Assembly (NCBI GenBank): GCA_015698045.1
Contig: BLAL01000162.1
Span: 1,488,001-1,552,000, forward strand
DNA from: Rhizophagus clarus
Taxonomy: Eukaryota > Glomeromycota > Glomeromycetes > Glomerales > Glomeraceae
DNA length: 64,000 nucleotides
Reading direction: 5' to 3'
Shown here piece by piece: positions 25,970 to 37,160 of this stretch. The position numbers and the translations under genes were made by a program. Below the pieces are notes generated by a model, which was not told the origin of the DNA, did no database searches, and saw nothing but the letters and a program-made list of their open reading frames with translations. Within the stretch, counting starts at the first letter, position 1; each line of letters begins with the position of its first letter.

Positions 25970-26170
25970 ATGCCTAAACCTGGTAAAAAACATCATTGCC
26001 ATCTATGTAAAAAATCGTTCAGAACCTTTTGCAAAAAGCACGAAAATTATTGCGACACTCACGATTGGTACTTTCGGAATAAGGAAGGATGTCCCGTTTG
26101 TAAAAATGTAAAAGAAAGAGTAGAAAAAGAAGAAAGAGAAAAAAGAAGAGCAATAATAGCAGCATGCTAA
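25970..26170 (+). CDS. Small Cys/His-rich, probably zinc-binding protein
   Basis: 66-residue open frame from the ATG at 25970 (a TTG three codons upstream is unlikely to be the start). It has CHLCKKSF, then CKKHENYCDTHDWYF and finally CPVCKN, so several Cys and His residues are spaced like zinc ligands. A charged helix follows (EKEEREKRR). There is no signal peptide; the basic start suggests a nuclear or cytosolic protein. I do not recognise a named family. The compact conserved-looking Cys/His layout and the upstream TATA support a real gene. Confidence 0.55.
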   Translation: MPKPGKKHHCHLCKKSFRTFCKKHENYCDTHDWYFRNKEGCPVCKNVKERVEKEEREKRRAIIAAC

Positions 26171-26791
26171 TAATTAGCTACTATTCTTTTTTTTTATCTA
26201 TCAGTTACTACGTTAGTAACTGTTATTATTACAGTTGCCTCACTTTTTTATTTGGCAAATTTTAACAAAATTTTTGTACGTAAAAGTGAAACGACTGTAT
26301 TTGTATGTATATATGTATATATATATCTACATCATTTTTTTTTTTATTACAGTACTATTGATATTTTTTGTAAGCTAGTTTAGCTAGTTTTTATTTATTA
26401 TTATTATGTAAAAAAAAAAATTACATGTAAAAAAAAATTTTTTTACACGGTTGATTTTTTTTAGCATTTTATATCATTTTTACGTTATCATTTTATATAA
26501 ATATTTATACTAATAAGATTTTTTCCGAGATTTTCACTTTGATTCATCAGTATTTTTTGCTGTTGTTTTTGTGGAAAAAAACGAAATTATATACTTCCAC
26601 AAGTTCACAGCATGACTATCTAATTTTGGTCTATACTATGGTGAAATTAAAAGTGAAATTTTCGTAATATTACGTCATGAAAACATATGCAGGCACGTCT
26701 GAATTCTGAAATGTTGTGACAGGTTGCTGACGTAGTCGTGACGCAGCAAAAGTTCGCAAAAAAAAAGTAAAAAAATTCTTCAAGATAAAAG

Positions 26792-26968
26792 TTTTTATCG
26801 CCGTTTTCAAAATGATGTATGCGGTTGTATCTGAATAAAAAAAAAAAGAAAACTGAAAACTGGATGAAACCCGGTCGAAAACAGAACAAAAAATCGGACG
26901 AATATTGGTATTCGAATATTTCATCACGAATAAATAGCCTATACCATTTTGAAAATGGCGATAAAAAA
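26792..26968. repeat. Inverted repeat, about 177 bp
   Basis: TTTTTATCGCCGTTTTCAAA on the left pairs with TTTGAAAATGGCGATAAAAA on the right, and the match extends inwards over ATG-TAT. The interior contains no open frame. It could be a small MITE or an old foldback. Confidence 0.5.
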
Positions 26969-27021
26969 AATATTCATTAGATATATTTTCGTCCATTCTG
27001 CAAGTTTATTTAGGGTATATA

Positions 27022-27159
27022 CGGGTTGTTTAGAAGGCCGCTTTCGAGTTATTCAACAAAAACTGTTTATTCGCCAAATCCATTTTTGAGAATGATCGGC
27101 AAAGACGGTAAAATCGATTTTTATATAGTAAAGTCAAAAACGGCATTCTAAACCGCCCC
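27022..27159. repeat. Small MITE-like element, 138 bp
   Basis: The left end CGGGTTGTTTAGAAGGCCG and the inverted right end GGGGCGGTTTAGAATGCCG match over most of 19 bp. There is no open frame. The target duplication is unclear because both flanks are TATA-like. Confidence 0.45.
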
Positions 27160-28400
27160 ATTTATATTAAGCAAACTTGCAGTGGACCAAAATGCACTTT
27201 TTTGAAGTTTTATCTTAAAAGATTTTCTTTATTTTTATTTTTGCATTTGCTGTGCCACAACTGCGCCACCAATATGCCTTTTGTCATATAGGTGACATTC
27301 CGTGTTGTTTATATTTATCTAAGAGACGATTTTTTGAGTGGGCTGATCTTTATTTATTGGTGATCTGATCTTATTTTGGCTTAATCCAAATAGATCTTTA
27401 ATCTGAATTAAATTCAGATATCTGCATCCTATAATTTTTAGAAGATGGATATGTTAGGATGATATGGTGCCAGAAATCTATACTTGACAATATTCAGAAT
27501 TTGTTTCAAATTTTTCATCTGTCACGTGAGTGATGAATAGCCAATAGGAATTTGTGATTTTGTAAGAAAAATAAAATAAGTATAGATATAAAAGAAATTT
27601 TTTTTTTTTAAAAAAAAAAATCAGCTTTGAGAATAGATTTTTAGATTGATTTTAATAAGTATTGAGTTTAAAAATTAAAAATTGACCAATAAAATTGCAT
27701 TCATGTGATTTTTTTGTTTTAAAAATAAGCTGATTATATAAAAATCATCTAATTTTAAATGCTTATAACTTTTTATATATATGTTTTTTTTGTTATCAGT
27801 TTATTTTCTTTAAAACTTTATTCTTTTAAAGTACTAAAAAATTTATAAGTACTTCCAATTTTATTGTTAAATATAAACTTCTAGCACTATATTTGGATAA
27901 TTATCTGAATGAAAATAAAGAATTACAAGTTACCAAAATTTAATTTCAATCAAGTTCAACAGTTAAATATTTTTTATAAAGTAGTTATATAATTAATTGT
28001 TAACAGTTATATAATATTTACTTCTTTTTATCTTCTTTTTTATTTAATTTTTATGATATAAAATTATAAATATTACTTATTAATTATTATTAAATCTTTT
28101 TTTTAAAAAATTTTCTTTAAAAATTAATTAATAAGAGTAAAAAAGATTAAAAATGATCTATTAAAATTTGGATTAAAATAAATCTAGATAAATCTTAATT
28201 TAAGAATCTATTTAAAATTAAAGATTAATCCATAAATTTTTTATATTTAAATTATCATCTAAAATTTTGAATTAATAAATAAATATAAGATTAAATTTGA
28301 ATAATCTCTTAAAAATAGAATTAAATTACTAGTAAGTGTAGTGTAGTAAATGTATGAACAGAAATAATTTGACAGAAATACAGTAAATAATACAATCACG

Positions 28401-28489
28401 TGATAGTAATACAAGACACATGATATAATTGGATAGTAATACAAGACACATGATATAATTGGATAGTAATACAAAACATATGATATAAC
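28401..28489. repeat. Three tandem copies of a 30-bp unit
   Basis: Units at 28401-28430, 28431-28460 and 28461-28489 share the core GATAGTAATACAAGACACAT and then GATATAA. The third ends exactly at the left end of the P-like element. A diverged copy (GATGGTAATACAATTACATC) lies just beyond the element's right end (41764 onward), so the transposon inserted into this repeat array. Confidence 0.8.
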
Positions 28490-28788
28490 CTAGGGGATAG
28501 ATAAATATACGGGGGGTCAACTCAAGGTTACACAAACTGATCATCAATTTTCTGAACTGAAGTCATATATAAATTATTAATATTATTATATGATAATCAT
28601 ATATACGTAAAATATCAAGTGCTTCGATCTGTGTAAAAATGAAATAATCGTAAGACAAGCAGATCATGCCATAAAAATACAATGCTCATCTACGCGTAGA
28701 GTGAATTTTATCGCTGTTGCGCTTTTAGTTTTTAAGATAAACTTAATCAGCTACTTCATTTTAATAAAACCTTGAGATAAAGGTGGAA

Positions 28789-30011
28789 ATGGTGAGCAAA
28801 AATGAAAATATAGCTGTTAATATTTTTTTTAAAATAAAAATATTAATAATTCTTGTATAATTAGAGTAAAAGAAAGAGGTCTTTTGAAACTACCGAAAGT
28901 GAATCTATAAAACTACAAAAAAATGTTGAAGCATTACAAGAACTTATACATATTCGGCCAGACCTTAAAGGAAAAAAAGTATATTTTTTTCCAAGATTGA
29001 ATAAATATTTCGAAGGTATAATTTTCTATGATGCGAAAGAAAAAAAAGCCTATGTATATAGTGTTATTAATGATCTCAAATATGAAACATTTTTCCAATG
29101 GATGATTGGGTTAAAAAACTGGGGATTATTTAAAGGTTATCGATCAGCTCTTGCAACTATTTTTTTGGAACCTAATCCTAATAGTCCACCAATTTCATCA
29201 ATTTTACGTGTTAATTCAAATTCATACTGGAAAATACATACTTATATAAACATTCAAGATATTGTTTCTTTAGTTCAAAAAGAAAGTTTAGGGGAAGGAA
29301 AATTTGTGGGAATTATTATGCAGGAGATTAGTGAAGGTCTCGAACTTCACTTTTTTGATGAAAAGAAAAAATTAAAAAAAAAGATGATAATTTCTGCTCG
29401 AGGTATTTTTCTTAGTTATAAAGTTTGGGTACTTGATCAAGTATTACAAGAAATAGATCTTCCTTTTCCTGTTAGAGTGATGAAAAGAACTCTTGATAAA
29501 ATAAGCAACCTTATCCAATATATTGTTTCTTTAAAAATTTGTTACGGACAAAGTACTATTGGTATGTAATTACAATTAAATTATTGGTATATTAATATAT
29601 TTTTTTCTCATTTAAAATATTTGATTTTAGGATTTGAAAATGTAGTTCAAATACGAGGAAATCAACTGGTTGGCAACAATAAAGAGCATTGTCCTTTTGC
29701 TTTTTTAGAAAATAAAAATCTTCCAAATGAAGCATACCGACATGTTGATTGTAAATTTATAATAAAAGATGGAAATATATGCGAAAATTGTCAAAAGATT
29801 TACAAAACAATGCAACAAATTCATAGGAGATTTTTAGCAGGTGTAAATTCTACAAAAACCGTACATGCTTCTAAGGAAATTCTTATAGAAAAAATTGAAT
29901 GTCAAAAAAAACTCATTAAAACAAAAAGTGTAACTATTGCAAATATAAGAAGTTGCTTGCAGAAAAAAATAGAAAAAGAAGAAGGGGAAATATCAGATAA
30001 AATGTCAACAA
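28789..30011 (+). pseudogene. P-like transposase, N-terminal part (before the hAT)
   Basis: The frame is open from 28865 to 29561, then from 29631 after a 69-nt intron (GTATGT...TTTTAG), and runs into the hAT at 30011. Upstream, an ATG at 28789-28791 followed at once by GTGAGC...TTAG would supply the start through a 3-nt first exon and joins in frame to SKRKRSFETTE; this is tentative. The protein part has no THAP finger. It has a Cys-rich stretch instead (HCPFAFLENKN, then HVDCKF, then CENCQKIY), possibly zinc-binding, followed by a coiled-coil-like Lys/Glu-rich segment. The reading frame resumes across the hAT at 37688. Confidence 0.75.
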
Positions 30012-30061
30012 TAAGGTTGCTTGCCGAAACCCATCTGGCCTAACGCGAAACGCCGAAACTC

Positions 30062-30170
30062 ATACATAGTGCCGAAATGCCGAAATGCCGAAACTGCCGA
30101 AACTGTTTCGGCATTTCGGCATTTCGGCAGTTTCGGCAGTTTCGGCATTTTGACATAGTTTCGGCATAAG
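30062..30170. repeat. Left subterminal GCCGAAAC/GTTTCGGC cluster of the hAT
   Basis: Repeated GCCGAAATGCCGAAA and GCCGAAACTGCCGAAAC on one strand are followed by their inverse, so the block can fold into a long hairpin. A similar block lies near the right end (37549-37670). hAT transposases often bind repeated subterminal motifs; that role here is inferred. Confidence 0.7.
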
Positions 30171-30560
30171 TAATACTAATATTTTAATAGAGTTTCGGCA
30201 TATTTTCGTCATGTTAATAGTATCTGACTAAGGTTGCTTGCCGAAACTAGGGAGTTTCGGCATGCCGAAACTGCCGAAACTGCCGAAACTAGGTTTCGGC
30301 AAGCACCTAAAAATGCCGAAATGCCGAAACTGCCGAAACTGCCGAAACTGTTTCGGCATTTCGGCGTAGTATATCATATGATATACATATAGTTTCGGCA
30401 TCTGCGGTTCACAGATTAGATCCAAATCTTTTATTTTTAGGATGCCGGACTGGACTTACACATGAAGCAAGTTGGCAAATAAAGAAACATTTCTAACGTT
30501 TCTTTCTTTTTTCTGTAGGAACGCCGGACGAAATTACGAACCGGACTTTTGAGTGGAGGT

Positions 30561-32479
30561 TATACTTTTCCGCGAATTAGATGCAGCTGTGCCGAATCCT
30601 AATTGATGTAACCGTAATTATTTCGGCAGAATTTCGACAGCCGCAATGCATTTCGACAGACGTAATGCATTTCGACAGTTGATTGATTATATTAAAAATC
30701 ATTTTTTTTATTAAATGATTTTTTAAAAAAAACGTTAAATCGTTTTTTTATTAAACGATTTTTATTAAAACGATTTTTGATCCTTTTTTTTTTTGCTAAA
30801 ACGATTTTGAAACTTTTTTTTTATCTTAAAAAAGCGTTTTTTTTTAAAATTAAACGCTTAAATCGTTTTAATAAAAAAAAAAAACGATCTAAGTGTTTTA
30901 AACTTAAAAAAAAAACGCTTTTTTAAGCGTTTTAAACTTAAAAAAAACGCTTTTTTTAACTTAAAAAAAAAACGCTTAAAAAAACGCCGGAATCATTTTT
31001 TTTATTAACGATTTAAAAAAGAAATTAAAATCGTTTTTTAATTAAACGATATAGAAAAAACGTTAAATCGTTTTTTTTTATTAAAAAATTAAGGGAAAAA
31101 AACGTTTTTATTAAACGATTTAGGGGAAAACCTGCTAAAATCGTTTTTTATTAAACCAATTTTTAAAAACAAACCGTCAAAATCGTCTTTTTTATTTAAA
31201 CGATTTAAAAAAGACGTTAAAAATCGTTTTTTTTTTATAAAAAAACGTTAAACGATTTTAAGAAAACGTTAATAATCGTTTTTTTTATTAAACGATCTAA
31301 AAAAGGCGCTCTTTTTTATAAAAAAAAATGGCAACCGATAATCGTTTTTTTATTAAAGATTTAAAAAAACGTTAAAATCGTTTTTTTTTTTTATTAAATG
31401 ATTTAAAAAAGACGTTAAAAATCGTTTTTTTTATCAAACGATTTAAAAAAAAAACGTTAAAAATCGTTTTTTTTATTAAACGATTTTAAAAAAAAACGTT
31501 AAAAATCGTTTTTTTTATTAAACGATTTTAAAAAAAAACGTTAAAAATCGTTTTTTTTTAAATGACAAAAAAAACGTTTTAGACTTGAAAAAAAACGCTT
31601 TTTTTAAGCGTTTTAGACTTAAAAAAAAAACGCTTTTTTTAAGCGTTTAACTTAAAAAAAACCGCTTTTTTAAACGTTTAACTTAAAAAAAAAACGCTTA
31701 AAAAAACGCCGGAATCATTTTTTTTATTAACGATTTAAAAGAAATTAAAATCGTTTTTTAATTAAACGATTTAGAAAAAACGTTAAATCGTTTTTTTTTT
31801 ATTAAAAAATTTAGGGAAAAAAACGTTTTTATTAAACGATTTAGGGGAAAACCCGCTAAAATCGTTTTTTATTAAAACAATTTTTAAAAACAAAACGTCA
31901 AAATCGTCTTTTTTATTTAAACGATTTAAAAAAGACGTTAAAAATCGTTTTTTTTTATAAAAAACGTTAAACGATTTTAAAAAAAACGTTAAAAATCGTT
32001 TTTTTTTTTCAAACAGTTAAAAAAAAGTTTTTTAAACGAATTAAAAAAAAACGTTAAAAGGCATTTTTTTAAATGACTAAAAAAAAAACGTTACAAAACG
32101 TTTTTTTTATTAAACGAATTAACGAATTAAAAAAAAAGTTAAAATCGTTTTTTTATTAAACGATTAATAAGTAATCGTTTATTCCCGTTTTTTTTATTAA
32201 AACGATTAATAAGTAATCGTTTTTTTCCGTTTTTTTTATTAAAACGATTAAAGAGAAATCGTTTTTTTTTTATTAAAACTAATAAACGAGCTGAAGAAGT
32301 GGTTTTTTATCGCAATAATCCGATTTCGACATAATTTGGCATTTCGGCAAATTACGTCTGTAAAAATACAATACGGCTAATACGGCATTACGTCAAAAAA
32401 AAATTCCATGCCGAAATTAATTACGGCGTATTTTTACAGACGTAATGCCGAAACCGTAATTAATTCGCGGAGAAGTATA
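30561..32479. mobile_element. Innermost element filled with a satellite-like array
   Basis: Terminal inverted repeats TATACTTTTCCGCGAATTA (left) and TATACTTCTCCGCGAATTA (inverted right), 18 of 19 identical, flanked by an exact 8-bp duplication GTGGAGGT (30553-30560 and 32480-32487). At 1919 bp with no open frame it is a non-autonomous element, hAT-like by duplication length. Its ends differ from those of the other two hAT elements. TTTCGACAG and TTTCGGCA motifs lie near its ends; the middle is the array described separately. Confidence 0.9.
30690..32290. repeat. AACGATTT/AAATCGTT array with higher-order duplication
   Basis: The array repeats blocks of about 35-45 bp such as AAATCGTTTTTTTTATTAAA with CGATTTAAAAAAACGTTAAA, each close to palindromic. 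In places the core changes to AAGCGTTT. A larger segment containing ACGCCGGAATCATTTTT occurs twice, about 720 bp apart (near 30983 and 31705), with the same neighbouring variants. The array has therefore grown both by short-unit and by long-unit duplication. Confidence 0.85.
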
Positions 32480-32608
32480 GTGGAGGTATTAATAGGGGAT
32501 ACTTATACACGAACCGGACTTTAGTGAAAGGTAAATTGGGAAGGGGAGTTTCGAGTTTATTTTTTTTTAGTAACATTTATTAATGTTACTTTTTTTCTTT
32601 TATTGTAG

Positions 32609-32953
32609 GAGCGCCGGACGTATTACTATATACGAACCGGACATTAATGAAAGGTAATGAAGAAGGGGGAGTTTCGTGTTTTTCTTTAGTAACGTTACTA
32701 ACGTTACTTTTTTTTCTTTTATTGTAGGAACGCCAGACGTATTGGTATACACGAACCGGTCTTTGAAAAGGTAAATGGAGGAAGATTCGTATTTTTTTAA
32801 TAATGTTTTTAATGTTAATTTTTTCTTTTCTTGTAGATATTGCCGGACGAATTATACGAACTGGTCTTTGAGTGAAAGGTAATGAGGAAGTTTCTTTTTA
32901 TTTGTTTATTTTTTTAGTTACGTTTTAAGAATATTTTTTTCTTTTTCTTGTAG
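32609..32953 (+). repeat. Tandem exon-like cassettes with splice-site borders
   Basis: Three consecutive units of 109-119 bp. Each has a short block of 42-45 bp preceded by a T-rich stretch ending TTGTAG and followed by GTAATG or GTAAAT. The blocks are 32609-32653, 32728-32770 and 32837-32878 and share GCC-GACG, ATA-ACGAACCGG and TTGA/GAAAG words. The spacers contain AGTAACGTTACTAACGTTAC or decayed forms. A further diverged block starts at 30519 and part of another lies at 32488-32530. The borders look like real intron ends, so this may be an amplified exon. Confidence 0.65.
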
Positions 32954-33495
32954 GTTCTTACGCGAAACTATGCCGAAACATTATTGATTATTAGTATCAG
33001 CTATGCCGAAACTATGGCGAAATGCCGAAATGCCGAAACAGTTTCGGCAGTTTCGGCAGTTTCGGCATTTCGGCGTTTCGGCGTTTCGGCACTATGTAAG
33101 GAGTTTCGACTTTCGGCATTGGGCCAAAGGAGTTTCGGCAGGCAACTTTATATCTGACAGATAAAAATTTATTTTTTAAAATTTAAATTATTTATTGTAT
33201 TTATTATACGTAATCCAATGATAAAAACTAGCAATTAAATTCAAATTTATCACTAAAGAAATAAAATCCCAGTTAAAAAAGTTCACCATTTTATTTTTAT
33301 TTTATTTAATTTTGATAAAAAAAAAATATTGATACTTGTTCGCTACTATTTTAAAAAATAGTACCCAGGCTGTACGACGTGGACGTCAGTATCAATTCAC
33401 AGCCCAAAAAAAATGTGAGTCTCCAGCCGATATTTGGTACGGACTGGGCCTAGCTACTCACTATAAAATAATATAATAAAATTAATAAATTATCT

Positions 33496-34191
33496 TCAGT
33501 GACGATACGTAGGTAGGTTTCTTGCCCTTCTACGATTGTGTCGCGTATCTAAAATAAATTGGTTAATTTAAGATGTGAATAAACTTTAATTATAGAAATT
33601 TTATAATTACCTCGTCTTTCCCAAAATCTCGATCTAAATGTGCGATAATATCTTGCTCCGATACGCGACCATCTTCTTCCAGGGACACCGCTACGATAAA
33701 GGCAAAAACTCTAAATATCAAAAAACAAAATAATATTTAGTTAAATATTTTCAATTTTAAGCAAATATTTTTTTTTGCCATTATATTTTTCATACATGGT
33801 ATTCCCTGAGAAGATTCCTCCATTTTTGGTGGCATCGTTGTGCCGTGAACCTCGAAGTTCTAAAATGACGATTTAGTCTGATTCAAACGAACGAATTAGT
33901 TGGATTAAAGATAATAATTCTATTTTTAACATATTTTAACATATTAAATATTATACATATGAACCTTCTTGCGATTAACCTCCAGAATCTCGATCGATCT
34001 CTCCCGTATTCGTTATGAAATTCGTCATTTCTTCTTCTTCTTTCTTTCACCAAGTAATCGGTGTATTCATCGAACCATTGAATAGGACGAGAGTGGCGAC
34101 GAGGCTGGCGATGGGGCTGGTGATGAGAGTGACGATGGGGCTGGCGATGAGAGTGACGATGGGACTGGCGATGAGAGTGACGATTGGGCAT
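33496..34191 (-). CDS. Myb/SANT-like (trihelix-type) protein carried by the hAT
   Basis: Four exons on the minus strand (33965-34191, 33796-33850, 33611-33710, 33496-33548) join in frame to 144 residues plus stop. The N-terminus is a run of short His/Arg/Gln/Ser/Pro repeats (HRQSHRHSHRQPHRHSHHQP) coded by tandem 12-bp DNA repeats. Next comes WFDEYTDYLVKERRRRNDEF, then SRFWRLIARRFTAQRCHQKW and RNLLREYH, the pattern of a SANT/Myb or MADF-like DNA-binding domain (Arg-rich, W-x-x-I, C-x-x-K-W). A basic Arg-rich tail follows. The start is the ATG at 34189-34191. Its job in the element is unknown; it may help bind DNA ends or regulate expression. Confidence 0.65.
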
Positions 34192-34869
34192 ATTTACAAA
34201 ATTAAGATGTGAGGAAAAACGCAAAAAGAATGAGATGAGTAAATTGTAAAATATCCTTTTATAAATAAAATTTGGACAATTCCTTTTTGTTCCCTTTCTT
34301 CAAAATACTGATTTATTAGTTTGCATCATTAAATTTAAATATCATCCTTAAAATAATAAATCTTTGTTTATTCTCTTTGTTCTTAAAAAAAAATCATTTT
34401 TTTTAAAAAAAAATCGGAATATTTTGTACATCCCTTAAAAAAAAATAAAAAAATCAGTGCATAATACATACAATGTGATTTGTATAAAAAAGTCATCTTG
34501 CATTGTTAAACAAATACCGATATAAAATTACTAATCATCATCCCTGTGTGATAAAATTTAATTGTTAACTTCTTTCTCTTTCTTTAGAGCACGCATTGAA
34601 CACGAATCAACACAAATTTAACAAAATTTGGCTAAAACGAGCGAAATTTTACCAGAATTATCAGCACAAATCGAACACAAATCGAACACAAATTGAACAA
34701 GATCGAAAGAGTTCATTTGCATCACGTCGGTGTTGTTTAAATTTCGTCACACAAAAATTTTTTAATTTAAACTCTTAAATAAATCAATATAATTATAAAC
34801 TTATTTACAAATTTACTTTATTAATAAAAGAATTATTGTTATAATGATTTCCTAAAAATAAAGAAAAAA

Positions 34870-37160
34870 TTATTCTTCTTCATCTATATCATCTACATCG
34901 ATGAATTCATTCAATAAATCCTCTACATTATAATCAAAATTTCCTCCCCCATCGCTTTCTTGTTCGCTTTCTTGCTCATCATCATTGCCATCATCTGTAT
35001 TAATTTTTTCGTATTCTTCTTCAGATTCATCTAAAATGTCGTCCGGGATCTCTCCAATTTCTTCAATTATTAATTTGTGTGACAAATCAACAAATTTATC
35101 GATCCATACATGTTCTATTAGGACAACACAATTATCTGAAGGAACTGTAATTTGATTAGGTAAACTTTCATTTAATAAAACATCACATTCATCATCATCA
35201 TCATTAGTTTCTGCCAGAGCCTCTGCAATTCGAATGTTCATTTCAGTTTCGCTAATACAAGTATCATTTTTTTCTATACCATAAAAACCAAGCTCTTTCT
35301 TAGCATTGGACTTCCAATGCATGATCATTTTAGCCATGGATTCTAGTCGACTTATATTCAAATTTAAACGCCGATCATTAAATAGCCAGCCAAGTGTTAA
35401 GAATCCTCGTTCGCAACTTGCGGAATTTGGACAAATCGCTAATAGATGGCGAGCGACTCTTGGGAGGCTGTTCGGTCGAGGGTCAGTATCGATCAAATTC
35501 CACCAATTTAGAGGATCGTCTAGAGAACAAGATTCATCAAGATCAAAGGGTGGTTTATTATCACGGTAGTCCTTAATTTGCTCGCATAGAGCCCTGGATT
35601 CTTTAAGATCAAATCCTAACCTTTTACCAATTGTAGTAGCGCACCTCACGATCCTTGAATAAGCTTTGGCTGTGAGAGGCTTACTCCTAAATCGGGGATC
35701 TAGGAAAAAGCAGGTTATATATTTGTCATCATCGAACTCTTTGAATCTTTCGTTCATCACGTTGAAACAATGATTACGGAAGTTTTAATTAAATGATTTG
35801 GGTAATTGTTTCAAAACTGCTGATAGTCTTATCAAACTTAAAAAACAATCTCCAAGCGTCGCTGATCTTGATTCTAAAGCCAAGACAGCTTTTCTCAATG
35901 GATTTAAAACGAATGAAAGAATTCGTAAATCGGAAAAAAAATTCCATGTTTGGATAACACGTTTGACCTTATCGTTCAACAAATTACTTTCATTAGTAAT
36001 AATTTGTTCTAGTACTGGTTCCAACCTAATTACCAAATCTACTGATTCGCTAGCCGTTGTCCATCGCGTCTTACAATATAACTTAATGCCTCCTCCATGA
36101 ATACTATTCTCTTTGATGAGTTGTGTGAGTTTGGCTCCAGCTTGATGGGAATTTTTAAAAAATGAAGCTAATGTATTAACTTTTCGTAATAAACGATCTC
36201 CAAAACTTTCTTTAAGTATATCACACGCGATAAGATTGACCGCATGTACTATACATCGTACGTTTTCGATGTTAGGGTATTTCTCTTCAATAATTTTGCG
36301 TGCATTCCGAACGTTTGAGGCATTATCGGACACAATAGCCGATATTTTATTCGGGCTGATCCTTTCAATTATTTCTCCAATTACTTCGGCTACGTAATTA
36401 CTTGTATGCGAATGTTCTGACAAATCTTGAAGTTTATACAAATACTCTTCTCTCGACGGAGTCATAATAACAAAATTCCATATAGAACGATGAGTGGGGG
36501 ACGTCCAACCATCGAACGCTAAATTATATTAATATTAATATTATTACTTAAAAACACATTAAGAATATTGTTTTAAAAAAGTATAAAAAAAGTATTAAAA
36601 ACCTAAAGTCAAATTAGCTCCATTTTCAATGACGGATGTGACAGTTGAGTTCACCATTGATAATTCCCGCTCAAGTAACTGATCTGACAAAAATTCTCTG
36701 GTTGGCAGCTCATACGAAGAATTAAGCTCCTTTACAAAGTTAATAAAAAAAGGGTGCTCGACTATCCGGAATGAAATACCACATGCAACGAAAAATTTAG
36801 CCAAGGCACGATTAATCCTAGTTACTCTACCATCAGGAATTTTTGTGGAATTATGGTAGTCTGTAATATTTAACTGATTACTCCCAACAATTTTTCTTTT
36901 TTTTTAACTTTATCTTCACGCTCTAATATTTTATTCAAATATTTTCTAACAATGGGTCCTGGAGCTTCCGAGCAGTGGTTCGCAAAGTGCTCTTCAAGTT
37001 TTGATATATCACCTCGTGACCATGAAAAATTACAATATTTACAAGTGGCATGATATTTTCCTGAACCAACGGGATTTCCTCTAATAGCATCCTCCCAGGT
37101 AGAGCTGGGAGGCCTACCACCTTTATTTTTATTTTTTTCTAAGTCTAAAGTGCTGGTCAT
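34870..37160 (-). pseudogene. hAT transposase with BED finger (one stop, one frameshift)
   Basis: Read from the minus strand: a BED-type zinc finger (GKYHATCKYCNFSWSRGD, then LEEHFANHC); after a joint in a T9 run (36897-36905, where the frame shifts) NITDYHNSTKIPDGRVTRIN; and an intron at 36519-36602. The RNase-H-like core follows, with LAFDGWTSPTHRS, SAIVSDNASNVRNARK, CIVHAVNLIACD and CKTRWTTASE. The C-terminal hAT dimerisation region has CPNSASCERGFLTLGWLFND and ISRLESMAKMIMHWKS, ending in a long acidic tail. A TAA at 35785-35787 breaks the frame (SFN-stop-NFRNHC). The start ATG at 37158-37160 (MTSTLDLEK) was preferred; an in-frame ATG at 37250 is possible. Confidence 0.9.

Larger units (their letters stand above)
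26171..28400. other. AT-rich intergenic region with small inverted repeats
   Basis: No gene supported. Two small inverted-repeat structures (26792-26968 and 27022-27159) are listed separately. The rest is poly-A/T-rich. Confidence 0.45.
30229..33150. mobile_element. Non-autonomous hAT relative nested in the hAT
   Basis: The left end TAAGGTTGCTTGCCGAAAC is identical to the outer hAT's end. The inverted right end is TAAAGTTGCCTGCCGAAAC. An exact 8-bp duplication TATCTGAC flanks it (30221-30228 and 33151-33158). The GCCGAAAC/GTTTCGGC clusters recur inside both of its ends (30240-30365 and 32965-33100). No transposase frame is present, so it was probably mobilised by the related hAT enzyme. The interior holds exon-like repeat cassettes and a still younger insertion (30561-32479). 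Confidence 0.92.

Noticed and set aside
28259-28547. Minus-strand frames with repeated YYYPIISCVL
   Set aside because: They are translations of the 30-bp tandem repeat, not genes.
30690-32290. CRISPR-like array
   Set aside because: The repeats are variable, AT-rich and contiguous without unique spacers, and lie inside a eukaryotic transposon.
33883-34224. Plus-strand Met/Arg/Thr-repeat frame opposite the SANT-like gene
   Set aside because: It is the antisense of the His/Arg repeat; only the minus strand gives matching splice sites.
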